This document shows positions 1 through 8,339 of a stretch of 64,000 nt of DNA, in pieces. The stretch is taken from positions 1 to 64,000 of the forward strand of contig JBOFUX010000087.1 of NCBI GenBank assembly GCA_051652785.1. Direction: 5' to 3'. A model generated the notes under the pieces. It had not been told where the DNA came from. It saw only the letters and a program-made list of their open reading frames with translations, and searched no databases. This DNA is from JAGNZR01 sp051652785. Lineage in GTDB: Bacteria > Fusobacteriota > Fusobacteriia > Fusobacteriales > Fusobacteriaceae. The position numbers and the translations under genes were made by a program. The stretch's first letter is position 1. Each line of letters opens with the position of its first letter.

Positions 1-51
1 GCTGAAGGTACTTGGTGGGAAGCTGCCTGGGAGAATAGGAATTTGCCAAGC
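1..51 (+). rRNA. rrf: 5S ribosomal RNA, 3' end only
   Basis: The first 51 bases match, with one difference (G at 31 where the complete copy has A), the 3' end of the complete 5S gene that ends at 280. It is therefore the tail of another 5S gene whose 5' part lies before the window. It ends in the same CCAAGC closing-stem strand. It is presumably the last rRNA of a 16S-23S-5S operon read on the plus strand; the rest of that operon cannot be seen here. Confidence 0.85.
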
Positions 52-61
52 TTTAAAATAC

Positions 62-137
62 GCTTCTTTAGCTCAGTTGGTAGAGCGCACGACTGTTAAT
101 CGTGTTGTCGCTGGTTCGAGTCCAGCAAGAAGCGCCA
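62..137 (+). tRNA. tRNA-Asn (anticodon GTT)
   Basis: A full cloverleaf can be folded. The acceptor stem is GCTTCTT (62-68) with AAGAAGC, then discriminator G and an encoded CCA at 135-137. The anticodon stem CACGA/TCGTG encloses loop CTGTTAA with anticodon GTT, and the T arm is GCTGG-TTCGAGT-CCAGC. It lies between two 5S copies, so it is probably processed from the rRNA precursor transcript. Confidence 0.96.
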
Positions 138-162
138 TTAAATTTTTAATCTATAATAAATA

Positions 163-280
163 GCTTGGTAAAAATAGCTACGGAGGTACACCTGGTCACA
201 TTTCGAACCCAGAAGTTAAGCCCGTAAACGCTGAAGGTACTTGGTGGGAAGCTGCCTGGAAGAATAGGAATTTGCCAAGC
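163..280 (+). rRNA. rrf: 5S ribosomal RNA, complete
   Basis: About 118 nt with terminal stem GCTTGG (163-168) pairing CCAAGC (275-280), and the internal CGAACCCAGAAGTTAAGC block typical of 5S rRNA. It is followed at once by a T run (281-286), which together with the terminal stem may help end transcription. It is a second 5S in the same orientation as the partial copy at 1-51, separated from it by tRNA-Asn. Confidence 0.93.
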
Positions 281-372
281 TTTTTTATTACAAAAAAATA
301 TTTTTAAAAAATAAAACTTTGAATTATTTCTATTTAACTTATTATAAGTAACTTCGAATTTATATTTTATAA

Positions 373-401
373 TTGACAAAGGAAATAAAAAATGATAAAA
401 T
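373..401 (+). promoter_or_regulatory. rplS promoter
   Basis: A consensus -35 TTGACA (373-378), a 17-nt spacer and a -10 TAAAAT (396-401). It lies about 70 nt before the rplS start and downstream of the 5S gene, giving rplS its own transcript with a leader of roughly 65 nt. Confidence 0.8.
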
Positions 402-472
402 ATATTGTTATAAACAAACAGATATTCCGCTATAATTAAAGTAAATTACACGAATATCACAGGAGGAAACAA

Positions 473-823
473 ATGAAAGAAAAATTAATCGAATTAGTAG
501 AAAAATCTTACTTAAGAACAGATATTCCATTTTTTAAAGCTGGAGATTCAATCAATCTTTATTACAAAGTAATAGAGGGAAGCAAAGAAAGAACTCAATT
601 ATTTGAAGGTGTAGTAATCAGAGTTAGTGGTGGTAGTGTTGCTAAAAGTTTTACAGTTAGAAAAGTAACAGGTGGAATTGGGGTAGAAAGAATTATACCA
701 ATGAACTCACCAATGATAGACAAAATTGAAGTTTTAAAAGTAGGAAAAGTAAGAAGATCAAAACTTTATTATTTAAGAGAACTTTCTGGAAAGAAAGCAA
801 GAATAAAAGAATTAAGAAAGTAA
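473..823 (+). CDS. rplS: 50S ribosomal protein L19
   Basis: 116 residues, normal L19 length. It binds 23S rRNA near the interface with the 30S subunit. Family features visible are the FFKAGDSINLYYKV-type beta strand near residue 20, the ERTQLFEGVVI segment, the FTVRKVTGGIGVERIIP core around residues 60-75, and the basic VGKVRRSKLYYLRELSGKKARIKE tail, given here in part. An AGGAGG site at 461-466 is spaced 6 nt from ATG. It is monocistronic as seen here, with a promoter at 373-401 and a terminator directly behind. The usual partners rpsP, rimM and trmD are not adjacent. Confidence 0.96.
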   Translation: MKEKLIELVEKSYLRTDIPFFKAGDSINLYYKVIEGSKERTQLFEGVVIRVSGGSVAKSFTVRKVTGGIGVERIIPMNSPMIDKIEVLKVGKVRRSKLYYLRELSGKKARIKELRK

Positions 824-828
824 TTGTT

Positions 829-858
829 AAAGCTAAGGGTTATTCCTTAGCTTTTTTT
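829..858 (+). terminator. rho-independent terminator of rplS
   Basis: AAAGCTAAGG (829-838) pairs with CCTTAGCTTT (845-854) around a 6-nt loop and runs into a T tract. It starts 6 nt after the rplS stop codon. Confidence 0.85.
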
Positions 859-948
859 AATAAAAAAATCGAAATTATTCTAAATTTGTGCTAAAATATA
901 ATGAGCAAAAATAAAAAATCAAAATTATGAACTAAAAAGGAGTAGCAA

Positions 949-1875
949 ATGGAAAAATCAAAACTTATTATGAATGGAATTATTTATATATTTTTAACGT
1001 CGTTTTTTATTTATATTTTTATAAAAGAAAAAGAATTAGTAAAAAAAATAGCAATAAAAAAAGATATTTTTTCAGATTATGTAATAAATAAATTAGGAAT
1101 AAAAAAAGATACAATAAAGTATGCGATAAAAAAAATAATTCACTATACTGAAACAATAGGTACAGCTCTTATTTTAGTTTTAGTTATTCAAAAATTTTAT
1201 CTAGGAAATTTTATGGTTCCAACAGGATCTATGATACCAACAATAGTACCTAAAGACAGACTTTTTGGAAATATGGTTATATATAAATTTTCTAAACCTA
1301 AACATGAGGATATAATAGTGTTTAAAGAGCCTATTCAAAATAAAGTTTTATATACCAAAAGATTAATGGGACTTCCAGGAGAAAAAATAGAAATAAAAAA
1401 TGGCAGTTTATATAGAAATAATACACTAATAAAAGAAAGAGGTTATGCCGATTTAGGAGAAATAAAAGGAGTATCTTGGCTAATTCCTAAAAAAGGAGAC
1501 AAAGTAGTAATTGTTCCAGTTGAGAAATATGATGTTTTATTTAAAGAAAAAAATATAGATATAGAGAAAGTACAAGAATATCTTCTTGAAAATCCAGGGG
1601 CAGTTGGAGAGATACTGCCAAAAATAGAGTTTCAAATAAATGGAGTAAAAACTGGTATGTTACTAGATTTAATTGATAAAAATGAAGTTTTAAATAAATT
1701 AATATCAGGAGAAAATGTAGAGATAACCTTAAATGAGGATTATTATTTAGCACTTGGAGACAACACTGAAGGGAGTTATGATTCAAGAATGTGGGGATTT
1801 GTAGCTGAAAATAGAATAAGAGGAAAAGCCTTTATTAGATTTTGGCCATTAAATAGAATTGGGCTACTAAAATAA
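949..1875 (+). CDS. lepB: Signal peptidase I
   Basis: 308 residues. This membrane serine protease of the S26 family removes signal peptides from exported proteins. Two hydrophobic segments lie at about residues 8-25 and 68-84. The catalytic serine is S94 in the PTGSMIPT motif, the general-base lysine is K137 in YTKRLMGLPGE, and the last conserved box is GDNTEGSYDSR from about residue 270. Roughly 90 residues sit between the lysine box and the GDN box, as in larger signal peptidases. It has an AAAGGAG site before ATG, and its stop TAA shares a base with the ATG of the following acetyltransferase, so the two are translationally coupled. A weak promoter (TCGAAA 869-874, 17 nt, TAAAAT 892-897) may drive this operon. 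Confidence 0.94.
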   Translation: MEKSKLIMNGIIYIFLTSFFIYIFIKEKELVKKIAIKKDIFSDYVINKLGIKKDTIKYAIKKIIHYTETIGTALILVLVIQKFYLGNFMVPTGSMIPTIVPKDRLFGNMVIYKFSKPKHEDIIVFKEPIQNKVLYTKRLMGLPGEKIEIKNGSLYRNNTLIKERGYADLGEIKGVSWLIPKKGDKVVIVPVEKYDVLFKEKNIDIEKVQEYLLENPGAVGEILPKIEFQINGVKTGMLLDLIDKNEVLNKLISGENVEITLNEDYYLALGDNTEGSYDSRMWGFVAENRIRGKAFIRFWPLNRIGLLK

Positions 1876-2318
1876 TGATTTATCAACTGAAAGAGTATAA
1901 TGAAAAAATACTTGAAGAGATTTGCGATTTAGAAGTAGAAATATTTGGTGAAAATGCTTATAAAAAAGAGCAAATAAAAAATATGATTGAAAATTTACAG
2001 TATAAGATATTTATTTTAAAAAAATTAAATAAAGAGACTATCTCTTACCTTATTATTTATAATAGTTTTGATGTTTATGAAATAATAAAAATAGGTGTTA
2101 AAAAAGGGGAAAGAAAAAAAGGTTATGGAAAATCACTTTTAGATACCGTGAAAAAAAAATATAATAAAGATTTATTATTAGAAGTCAGAGAGAGTAATAT
2201 AGTGGCAGTTAAATTTTATGAAAAAAATGATTTTAAAAAAATATCTGTTAGAAAAAATTATTACAGTGATAATAATGAAAATGCAATTATAATGAAATCA
2301 ACTAAAATATTAGAATAA
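1875..2318 (+). CDS. GNAT-family N-acetyltransferase, RimI-like
   Basis: 147 residues of the GNAT fold, which transfers acetyl from acetyl-CoA to an amine. The acetyl-CoA-binding loop is visible as KKGERKKGYGKSLL (about residues 75-88). The following LLLEVRESNIVAVKFYEKNDF stretch is typical of RimI, which acetylates the N-terminal alanine of ribosomal protein S18. The start overlaps the lepB stop (TAATG). Substrate assignment rests on family resemblance only; another protein or small-molecule amine is possible, so no symbol is given. Confidence 0.75.
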   Translation: MIYQLKEYNEKILEEICDLEVEIFGENAYKKEQIKNMIENLQYKIFILKKLNKETISYLIIYNSFDVYEIIKIGVKKGERKKGYGKSLLDTVKKKYNKDLLLEVRESNIVAVKFYEKNDFKKISVRKNYYSDNNENAIIMKSTKILE

Positions 2319-2333
2319 AAGGAGTAAAAAAAA

Positions 2334-3767
2334 GTGAATAAAAACATATATAGCAATCCCTTAGCAGAAAGATACTCGTCAAAGGATATGTTAGAAAACT
2401 TTTCACCTCAAAAAAAATTTTCCACGTGGAGAAAACTTTGGATAGCTTTAGCGGAAGGTGAAAAAAAATTAGGAATTAGTATTACAGAAGAACAACTTTT
2501 AGAAATGAGAAAAGTTGCTGAAAAAATTGATTTTGAATTAGCTGAAGAGCAAGAAAAAAAAGTTAGGCATGATGTAATGGCTCATGTTCATACATTTGGA
2601 ACTCAAGCACCTAAAGCTATGCCAATAATCCATTTAGGAGCTACAAGTGCTTATGTGGGAGATAATACCGATCTAATTCAAATAAAAGATGGACTCATAA
2701 TATTGAAAAAAAAAATAATAAATATATTAGATGCAATGGGAAAATTTGCACTTGAATATAAAGGACTGCCTACACTAGGTTTTACTCATTTTCAAGCTGC
2801 TCAACTTACAACGGTAGGAAAAAGAACAACCCTATGGATGCAAAGTTTAATGCTAGATTTAGAAGAGTTAAATTTTAGACTTGAAACTTTAAGATTTAGA
2901 GGGGTAAAAGGGACAACTGGAACCCAAGCAAGTTTTAAAGATTTGTTTAATGGAGATTTTGAAAAAACACAAAATTTAGATAAATTTGTAACAGAAAAAA
3001 TGGAATTTAAAAAAAATTTTACTGTATCAGGTCAAACTTATGATAGAAAAATAGATAGTCAAATTTCTAATTTGTTATCGGGAATAGCTCAAAGTGCTCA
3101 TAAATTTACAAATGATTTAAGACTTTTACAGCATTTAAAAGAACTGGAAGAACCTTTTGAAAAAAATCAAATAGGTTCATCAGCAATGGCGTATAAAAGA
3201 AATCCTATGAGAAGTGAGAGAATATCTTCATTGGCTAAATTTGTTATATCTTTACAACAAAGTACAGCAATGGTAGCCTCAACACAATGGTTTGAAAGAA
3301 CTTTAGATGACTCAGCAAATAAAAGACTTGCTTTGCCTCAAGGATTTTTAGCTGTAGATGCTATATTAATTGTTTGGAAAAATATAATGGAAGGACTGGT
3401 TGTATACCCTAAGATGATAGAAAAACACGTTATGGAAGAACTTCCTTTTATGGCAACAGAGTATATAATAATGGAATGTGTAAAAAACGGCGGCGATAGA
3501 CAAAAACTTCATGAAAGAATAAGAATACATTCTATGGAAGCTGGAAAGCAAGTAAAGATAGAAGGGAAAGCAAATGATTTGTTAGAGAGAATACTAGAAG
3601 ATGAATATTTTAATTTAGATAAAGAAAAATTGATGAATATCATTTCTCCTAAAAATTTTATAGGTTTTGCAGAAGAGCAAACAGAAACTTTTATTAAAAA
3701 AGAAGTTTATCCAATAATAGAAGAAAATAAAAATTATTTAGGCATGGAGTCAAATTTAAAAGTTTAA
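2334..3767 (+). CDS. purB: Adenylosuccinate lyase
   Basis: 477 residues. It cleaves SAICAR to AICAR and adenylosuccinate to AMP, each with release of fumarate, in purine synthesis. The fumarase-superfamily signature loop GSSAMAYKRNPMRSERI lies at about 281-297. Histidine-containing motifs VHTFG and GFTHFQAAQ are present, as is the substrate-binding GATSAYVGDNTD. The N-terminus and length resemble the longer eukaryote-like ADSL group more than the roughly 430-residue Bacillus type. The start is GTG at 2334, preceded by AAAGGAG at 2319-2325. It is co-oriented and closely spaced with the acetyltransferase upstream. Confidence 0.95.
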   Translation: MNKNIYSNPLAERYSSKDMLENFSPQKKFSTWRKLWIALAEGEKKLGISITEEQLLEMRKVAEKIDFELAEEQEKKVRHDVMAHVHTFGTQAPKAMPIIHLGATSAYVGDNTDLIQIKDGLIILKKKIINILDAMGKFALEYKGLPTLGFTHFQAAQLTTVGKRTTLWMQSLMLDLEELNFRLETLRFRGVKGTTGTQASFKDLFNGDFEKTQNLDKFVTEKMEFKKNFTVSGQTYDRKIDSQISNLLSGIAQSAHKFTNDLRLLQHLKELEEPFEKNQIGSSAMAYKRNPMRSERISSLAKFVISLQQSTAMVASTQWFERTLDDSANKRLALPQGFLAVDAILIVWKNIMEGLVVYPKMIEKHVMEELPFMATEYIIMECVKNGGDRQKLHERIRIHSMEAGKQVKIEGKANDLLERILEDEYFNLDKEKLMNIISPKNFIGFAEEQTETFIKKEVYPIIEENKNYLGMESNLKV

Positions 3768-3795
3768 TAAATTTCAATAGAAATTAAAGGAAAAT

Positions 3796-4362
3796 ATGGA
3801 TAAAAAAAAAGAATTAATTAAGGGAAAAAATGTTGTAAAAAAAGGTTTTAAAGGGAAAGAAGAATTGTTTTTAACAGCTTTTGTTTTACTTTCTGTTTAT
3901 TTATCTTTAGGGGAAAGTATAATACCCAAGCCATTTCCTTGGATGAAACTAGGACTTGCAAATATCGCGACTATAATAGCTTTGGAAAAATTTGGAAGTA
4001 AAATGGCGTTGGAAGTTGTACTTTTAAGAATTTTCATACAAGGACTGATGCTAGGAACTTTATTCACTACAAGTTTTATTATTAGTTTATCAGCTGGTTT
4101 AATATCCACGTTAAGTATGATATTTTTATATAGGTTTAGAAATTATTTAAGTTTAATTTCCATTAGCATAGTTTCGGGATTTTTACATAATCTGCTTCAA
4201 CTTATTGTAGTATATTTTTTAATATTTAGAAATATGGACTTAAATTCAAAGTCTATAATGCTATTTATTTGGATATTTTTAGGTTTGGGAGTAATTTCTG
4301 GAGCATTAACAGGAGTAATAGTTGAGAAAAGTAAAATAAAAAGGGAGGTACATATCTCATGA
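3796..4362 (+). CDS. Gx-type transporter / heptaprenyl diphosphate synthase component I-like membrane protein
   Basis: 188 residues with about five hydrophobic helices after a basic cytoplasmic N-terminus of roughly 22 residues. The KPFPWMKLGLANIATI segment (about residues 45-60) is the hallmark of the family annotated as heptaprenyl diphosphate synthase component I or Gx transporter, which looks like an ECF-type substrate-binding S component. The substrate is not known from sequence. Its stop overlaps the glmM start by 4 nt (ATGA), so it is coupled to cell-wall precursor synthesis. Confidence 0.75.
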   Translation: MDKKKELIKGKNVVKKGFKGKEELFLTAFVLLSVYLSLGESIIPKPFPWMKLGLANIATIIALEKFGSKMALEVVLLRIFIQGLMLGTLFTTSFIISLSAGLISTLSMIFLYRFRNYLSLISISIVSGFLHNLLQLIVVYFLIFRNMDLNSKSIMLFIWIFLGLGVISGALTGVIVEKSKIKREVHIS

Positions 4363-5717
4363 GAAAATATTTCGGGACAGACGGGATAAGAGGCGAGGCT
4401 AATAGAGAACTAAGTGCAAATTTAGCTATGAAATTAGGCTATGCTTTAGGACATTTAATTAGGGAAAAAAATCCAGGAAAAAAAAATTTAATGGTAATAA
4501 TGGGGTGTGATACGAGAATATCAGGTTATATGCTAAGATCAGCTCTTACAGCAGGTCTCAATTCTATGGGAGTGAATATTCATTTTATAGGAGTTGTACC
4601 TACCCCAGCTGTAGCTTATTTAACAATAAAAAAACAAGCTCAAGCAGGGATTATGATCTCAGCCTCTCACAATCCTGCAAAGGATAATGGGATAAAAATT
4701 TTTGCAAGTAATGGTTATAAATTACCTGATGAGACAGAAATAAAACTTGAAAATTTAATTGATAATACAGATGAGTTGTTAAAAAATATTCTCCCTGGAG
4801 ATGAAGTTGGAAAATTTAAATACGCAGAAGATGAGTATTATTTATATAGAGATCATCTTCTTTCAACTGTAACTGGAGATTTTTCAGGAATGAAAATAAT
4901 TTTAGATGCAGCAAATGGTTCTGCTTATAGAATAGCTAAAGAAATATTTATGAGTCTTAAAGCTGAAGTTGTGATAATAAACGATACTCCCAATGGGAAA
5001 AATATAAATGTAAGATGTGGTTCTACTCATCCTGATATTTTGGCAAAAGTAGTTGTTGGATATGAAGCAGATTTAGGACTTGCATATGATGGAGACGCGG
5101 ATAGATTAATTGCAGTGGATAAAAATGGGGAAATAGTTGATGGAGATAAAATAATAGCTATATTAGCTTGCGAGATGAAAAATAAAGGCAAATTAAATGA
5201 AAATAAAGTTGTTACAACTATTATGAGTAATATGGGACTTGAAAATTATTTAGCTGAAAACAACATTGAGTTAATTAGAGCAAATGTTGGGGACCGATAT
5301 GTTTTAGAAAAAATGAGAACTTACGGATTAAATTTAGGTGGAGAACAATCAGGGCATATTCTTCTATATGATTATTCAACTACTGGAGACGGTGTTTTAA
5401 GTTCTATTAAATTAGTTGAAGCTTTAAGAGATAGTGGAAAAACTTTAGATCAAAAGTTAAAAGAGATATCAGATTGGCCTCAAGAAATGATAAATGTTGT
5501 AGTAGATAGAGATAAAAAATCATCTTGGTCAAAAAATAGCACGATAACATCTTTTATAGCAGAAAAAGAATTAGAAATGCATGGAATGGGTCGTGTATTA
5601 GTTCGAACATCAGGGACAGAACCAATTATAAGAGTAATGGTAGAAGGGAAAGATAAAGGAATGGTAGAAAGAATCGTTAGAGAAATTGTTGAAGTAGTAA
5701 AAAAAGAGTTGATTTAA
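4359..5717 (+). CDS. glmM: Phosphoglucosamine mutase
   Basis: 452 residues, usual length. It interconverts glucosamine-6-phosphate and glucosamine-1-phosphate on the way to UDP-GlcNAc for peptidoglycan. The N-terminal FGTDGIRGEAN is diagnostic. The phosphoserine loop is ISASHNP (catalytic S103), the Mg2+ loop is DGDADR (244-249), and the phosphate-binding RTSGTEP lies near residue 415. The AGGGAGG-type site lies inside the end of the preceding membrane-protein gene. Confidence 0.97.
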   Translation: MRKYFGTDGIRGEANRELSANLAMKLGYALGHLIREKNPGKKNLMVIMGCDTRISGYMLRSALTAGLNSMGVNIHFIGVVPTPAVAYLTIKKQAQAGIMISASHNPAKDNGIKIFASNGYKLPDETEIKLENLIDNTDELLKNILPGDEVGKFKYAEDEYYLYRDHLLSTVTGDFSGMKIILDAANGSAYRIAKEIFMSLKAEVVIINDTPNGKNINVRCGSTHPDILAKVVVGYEADLGLAYDGDADRLIAVDKNGEIVDGDKIIAILACEMKNKGKLNENKVVTTIMSNMGLENYLAENNIELIRANVGDRYVLEKMRTYGLNLGGEQSGHILLYDYSTTGDGVLSSIKLVEALRDSGKTLDQKLKEISDWPQEMINVVVDRDKKSSWSKNSTITSFIAEKELEMHGMGRVLVRTSGTEPIIRVMVEGKDKGMVERIVREIVEVVKKELI

Positions 5718-5731
5718 GGAGAAAATAAAAA

Positions 5732-6445
5732 ATGTATAAAAATTTTTCTAAAATTTATGATGATTTCATGGAAAATTGTGAATATAAAGAATGGATAAAA
5801 CAAATATATGAAATTCTTGAAAAATATAACAAACAACAAGGCTCATTAATAGATATAGGTTGCGGAACAGGAGAAATGTTAAAAATATTTTCAGAAAAAT
5901 ATAATTGTTCAGGAATGGATATTTCTGAAGAGATGTTAAAAATAGCTTATAAAAAATTAAAAGGTAAGAATATATCTTTTTTTCAAGGTGATATGAGAGA
6001 TTTTAATACGTGGAATAAATATGATATTGCAGTAAGTTTATTTGATACAGTAAACCATATAACCTCTTTAGAAGATTTAATTAGTCATTTAAATTCTGTG
6101 AAAAAGCAACTTAAAGATGATGGTATTTATATTTTTGATGTAATTGATAGAAATTTTATGAACGAGATGTTTAAAGGTGGAGTGCATGTTGATAAACGAA
6201 AGAATCTCACCGTTATTTGGGAACATGATGTAGAGGATGGAATTGATTATATAGATGCAACTTATTATGTGAAGAATAAAAGTAATACTTTTGATAAATT
6301 AGAAGAGTATTACGAGAAAAAAATTTTTACAGAAGAAGAGATAAAAAAATGTGTTCAAGAATCTAAGTTGATTTTAGAAGAAATAGTAGAAAATAAAGAC
6401 ATAGCAGGAACTCGATATTTTTATGTAATAAAAAATAGGGGCTAA
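5732..6445 (+). CDS. Class I SAM-dependent methyltransferase, substrate unknown
   Basis: 237 residues. A SAM-binding motif I, LIDIGCGTGEML, is at about residues 38-49, followed by the acidic CSGMDIS strand and a QGDMRDF motif, with FDTVNHI as motif IV. Fold and cofactor are clear. Nothing visible fixes the methyl acceptor. It follows glmM by 14 nt with its own AAGGAG site and precedes the atpZ-like gene by 4 nt, so it is a passenger in the glmM-atp transcription unit. Confidence 0.8.
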   Translation: MYKNFSKIYDDFMENCEYKEWIKQIYEILEKYNKQQGSLIDIGCGTGEMLKIFSEKYNCSGMDISEEMLKIAYKKLKGKNISFFQGDMRDFNTWNKYDIAVSLFDTVNHITSLEDLISHLNSVKKQLKDDGIYIFDVIDRNFMNEMFKGGVHVDKRKNLTVIWEHDVEDGIDYIDATYYVKNKSNTFDKLEEYYEKKIFTEEEIKKCVQESKLILEEIVENKDIAGTRYFYVIKNRG

Positions 6446-6449
6446 ACTT

Positions 6450-6701
6450 ATGAATGAAAAAAAAGAAAAATTGAAAAAAAAAAATTATAAAATATTTTTT
6501 TTTGATAAAGAAGTAATCTATTCTTTTTCTTTGCTTGGATATATTGGATTATTATTAATTGGGAATATAATGTTGTATGTAGGAATTTATAAAATAATTG
6601 AAAAAATTTTAATCAAAAGTGCACTATTATTTGTTATTTTATTAATCGTTGGAATTTTTAGTGGATTTTATAGTGTATATAGAGTTATAATAAAAAGATA
6701 G
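6450..6701 (+). CDS. AtpZ-like small membrane protein
   Basis: 83 residues with a charged lysine-rich N-terminus and two membrane helices (about residues 24-46 and 52-74). It ends in GIFSGFYSVYRVIIK, which fits the AtpZ consensus of a glycine-rich second helix followed by a Phe/Tyr-x-x-Tyr motif. AtpZ and AtpI in other bacteria help assemble or supply cations to the F-ATP synthase. Position directly before atpI and the atp operon supports this. Very AT-rich with a poly-lysine start. Confidence 0.65.
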   Translation: MNEKKEKLKKKNYKIFFFDKEVIYSFSLLGYIGLLLIGNIMLYVGIYKIIEKILIKSALLFVILLIVGIFSGFYSVYRVIIKR

Positions 6702-6713
6702 AGGGAAAATTAA

Positions 6714-7088
6714 ATGGATGATATAAAAAAAGTTTTTAAAATCTCTATGATTACTTCAGGAATAATCTTATTGTATGGTATTTTAGTGAGAAGTAATTTG
6801 ATATACATTGGAATGTTTATAGGATCTTTACTGTCTATTTTAAGTTTGTATTTAATATGTTTAGATGCAAATTCCAGTATAAGATCGAACTCACCTATGA
6901 AAGCATCTGTAATTGGGTATCTTAAAAGATATGTAATATATGGATTATTTCTTGGTGTTATGGTAAAATATTATGGAGTTCCAATGCTAATTAGTTCAGC
7001 AGTAGGCCTTTTAAATGTAAAGTTTTCTATATTTTTTATGGTCATATCTGGAAATATATTAAAAATTAAAAAAAAATACTTCAATTAA
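6714..7088 (+). CDS. atpI: ATP synthase subunit I (AtpI-like)
   Basis: 124 residues with four predicted helices (about 10-25, 28-48, 72-88, 92-112). Small AtpI family members assist c-ring assembly of F-type ATP synthases, notably Na+ types. It sits between the AtpZ-like gene and atpB in the same orientation. Identity is based on size, topology and position more than on a strong motif. Confidence 0.75.
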   Translation: MDDIKKVFKISMITSGIILLYGILVRSNLIYIGMFIGSLLSILSLYLICLDANSSIRSNSPMKASVIGYLKRYVIYGLFLGVMVKYYGVPMLISSAVGLLNVKFSIFFMVISGNILKIKKKYFN

Positions 7089-7132
7089 AAAAATAAGTGA
7101 AAACTTAGAAAAAATTGAAGAAAGGAGGTAAA

Positions 7133-7939
7133 ATGAGAATAGGACCAATTGAGTTTGTTACACCACCATTAGTAGAAGGACCTAGAATAATGTTTTCAAT
7201 TCCTGTTCCAGAAACACTAAGCCATGCACCTTTTGTAATGGAAACAGCAACAGGATACGGGTTACCTGTAACAACAACTGTAACAAGTACTTGGTTTATT
7301 ATGTTAGTTATTTTTGCAATAATGTTTTTAGGTACAAAAAATTTAAAAGTTATACCTGGGAAACTTCAAACGATTCTTGAAGCAGTATATGTGTTTTTAG
7401 ATGATTTAGTTGAGCAAATGTTAGGAAAATGGAAAGTTAAATATATTAGCTATATAGCAACATTATTTATATTTATTCTTTTTTCAAATACATTAGCATT
7501 TTTTCCTATACCAGGATTTCGTGTAGTTAATGGAATATTAGAAATTGCTCCGGCTTTTAGAACACCTACAGCAGATCTAAACACAACTGTTGGACTTGCA
7601 CTTTTAACAACATATATGTTTATGTCAACAAGCATAAGATATAATGGAGTTATAGGACATTTTAAAGGATTCTTTAAACCAATGCCAATAATGTTTCCGA
7701 TAAATTTAGCGGGAGAACTGGCAAAACCAACAAATATATCAATCAGACTTTTTGGTAATATGTTTGCAGGTTCAGTAATATTAGGACTTATGTATAAGGC
7801 AGTACCTCAATTATTGCCAATACCACTACATCTTTATTTTGACTTATTTGGTGGAATAGTACAAAGTTTTGTTTTTGTAATGTTGAGTTTAGTTTATATT
7901 CAAGGAGCACTTGGAGATACTGAATATGTAGAGGCTTAA
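7133..7939 (+). CDS. atpB: F0F1 ATP synthase subunit a
   Basis: 268 residues from ATG at 7133. An in-frame TTG at 7115 exists, but AGGAGG at 7123-7128 sits between them and points to the ATG. This membrane stator subunit forms the ion half-channels. The essential arginine is in the SIRLFGNMFAG helix (about residue 205), after the conserved NLAGELAKPTNI. The last helices carry LFGGIVQSFVFVMLSLVYI. It is the first structural gene of atpBEFHAGDC. Confidence 0.95.
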   Translation: MRIGPIEFVTPPLVEGPRIMFSIPVPETLSHAPFVMETATGYGLPVTTTVTSTWFIMLVIFAIMFLGTKNLKVIPGKLQTILEAVYVFLDDLVEQMLGKWKVKYISYIATLFIFILFSNTLAFFPIPGFRVVNGILEIAPAFRTPTADLNTTVGLALLTTYMFMSTSIRYNGVIGHFKGFFKPMPIMFPINLAGELAKPTNISIRLFGNMFAGSVILGLMYKAVPQLLPIPLHLYFDLFGGIVQSFVFVMLSLVYIQGALGDTEYVEA

Positions 7940-8011
7940 AATTAACGAGAAATTGTTATTTTAATAATAAATAATTTATAATTTAATTAAAAATACTTAG
8001 GAGGTAATGAA

Positions 8012-8284
8012 ATGGAACAAATGTTATTAGCAAAAACTATAATTTTAGCAGCTTCAGCTTTAGGAGCAGGTTGTGGAATGATAGCTGGTATAGGACCAGG
8101 AATAGGACAAGGATATGCAGCAGGAAAGGCAGTAGAAGCAGTAGCTAGACAGCCAGAAGCGAAAGGAAATATAATTTCAACAATGATATTAGGACAAGCA
8201 GTATCAGAGTCAACTGGTATCTACTCACTAGTTATAGCTTTAATTCTTCTATATGCAAATCCATTAATAGGTTTATTAGGATAA
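8012..8284 (+). CDS. atpE: F0F1 ATP synthase subunit c, sodium type
   Basis: 90 residues forming a two-helix hairpin that oligomerises to the rotor ring. Helix 1 contains the glycine-rich AGIGPGIGQGYAAG, then the polar loop ARQPEAKG. The ion site is E66. The Na+ ligand set known from Ilyobacter tartaricus and Propionigenium modestum (Gln, Val, Glu, Ser, Thr, Tyr) is complete here as Q33, V64, E66, S67, T68 and Y71, so the enzyme is predicted to couple to Na+ rather than H+. RBS TAGGAGG is 6-7 nt before ATG. Confidence 0.96.
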   Translation: MEQMLLAKTIILAASALGAGCGMIAGIGPGIGQGYAAGKAVEAVARQPEAKGNIISTMILGQAVSESTGIYSLVIALILLYANPLIGLLG

Positions 8285-8339
8285 AAACATATTGAAATAA
8301 AAATGAAATAAAGACTATTTAAGAAAGGAGGTAGAGGAT

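Noticed and set aside
146..379. Minus-strand open frame of 77 residues
   Set aside because: It covers the complete 5S rRNA gene and the rplS promoter; no family resemblance, so it is a chance frame.
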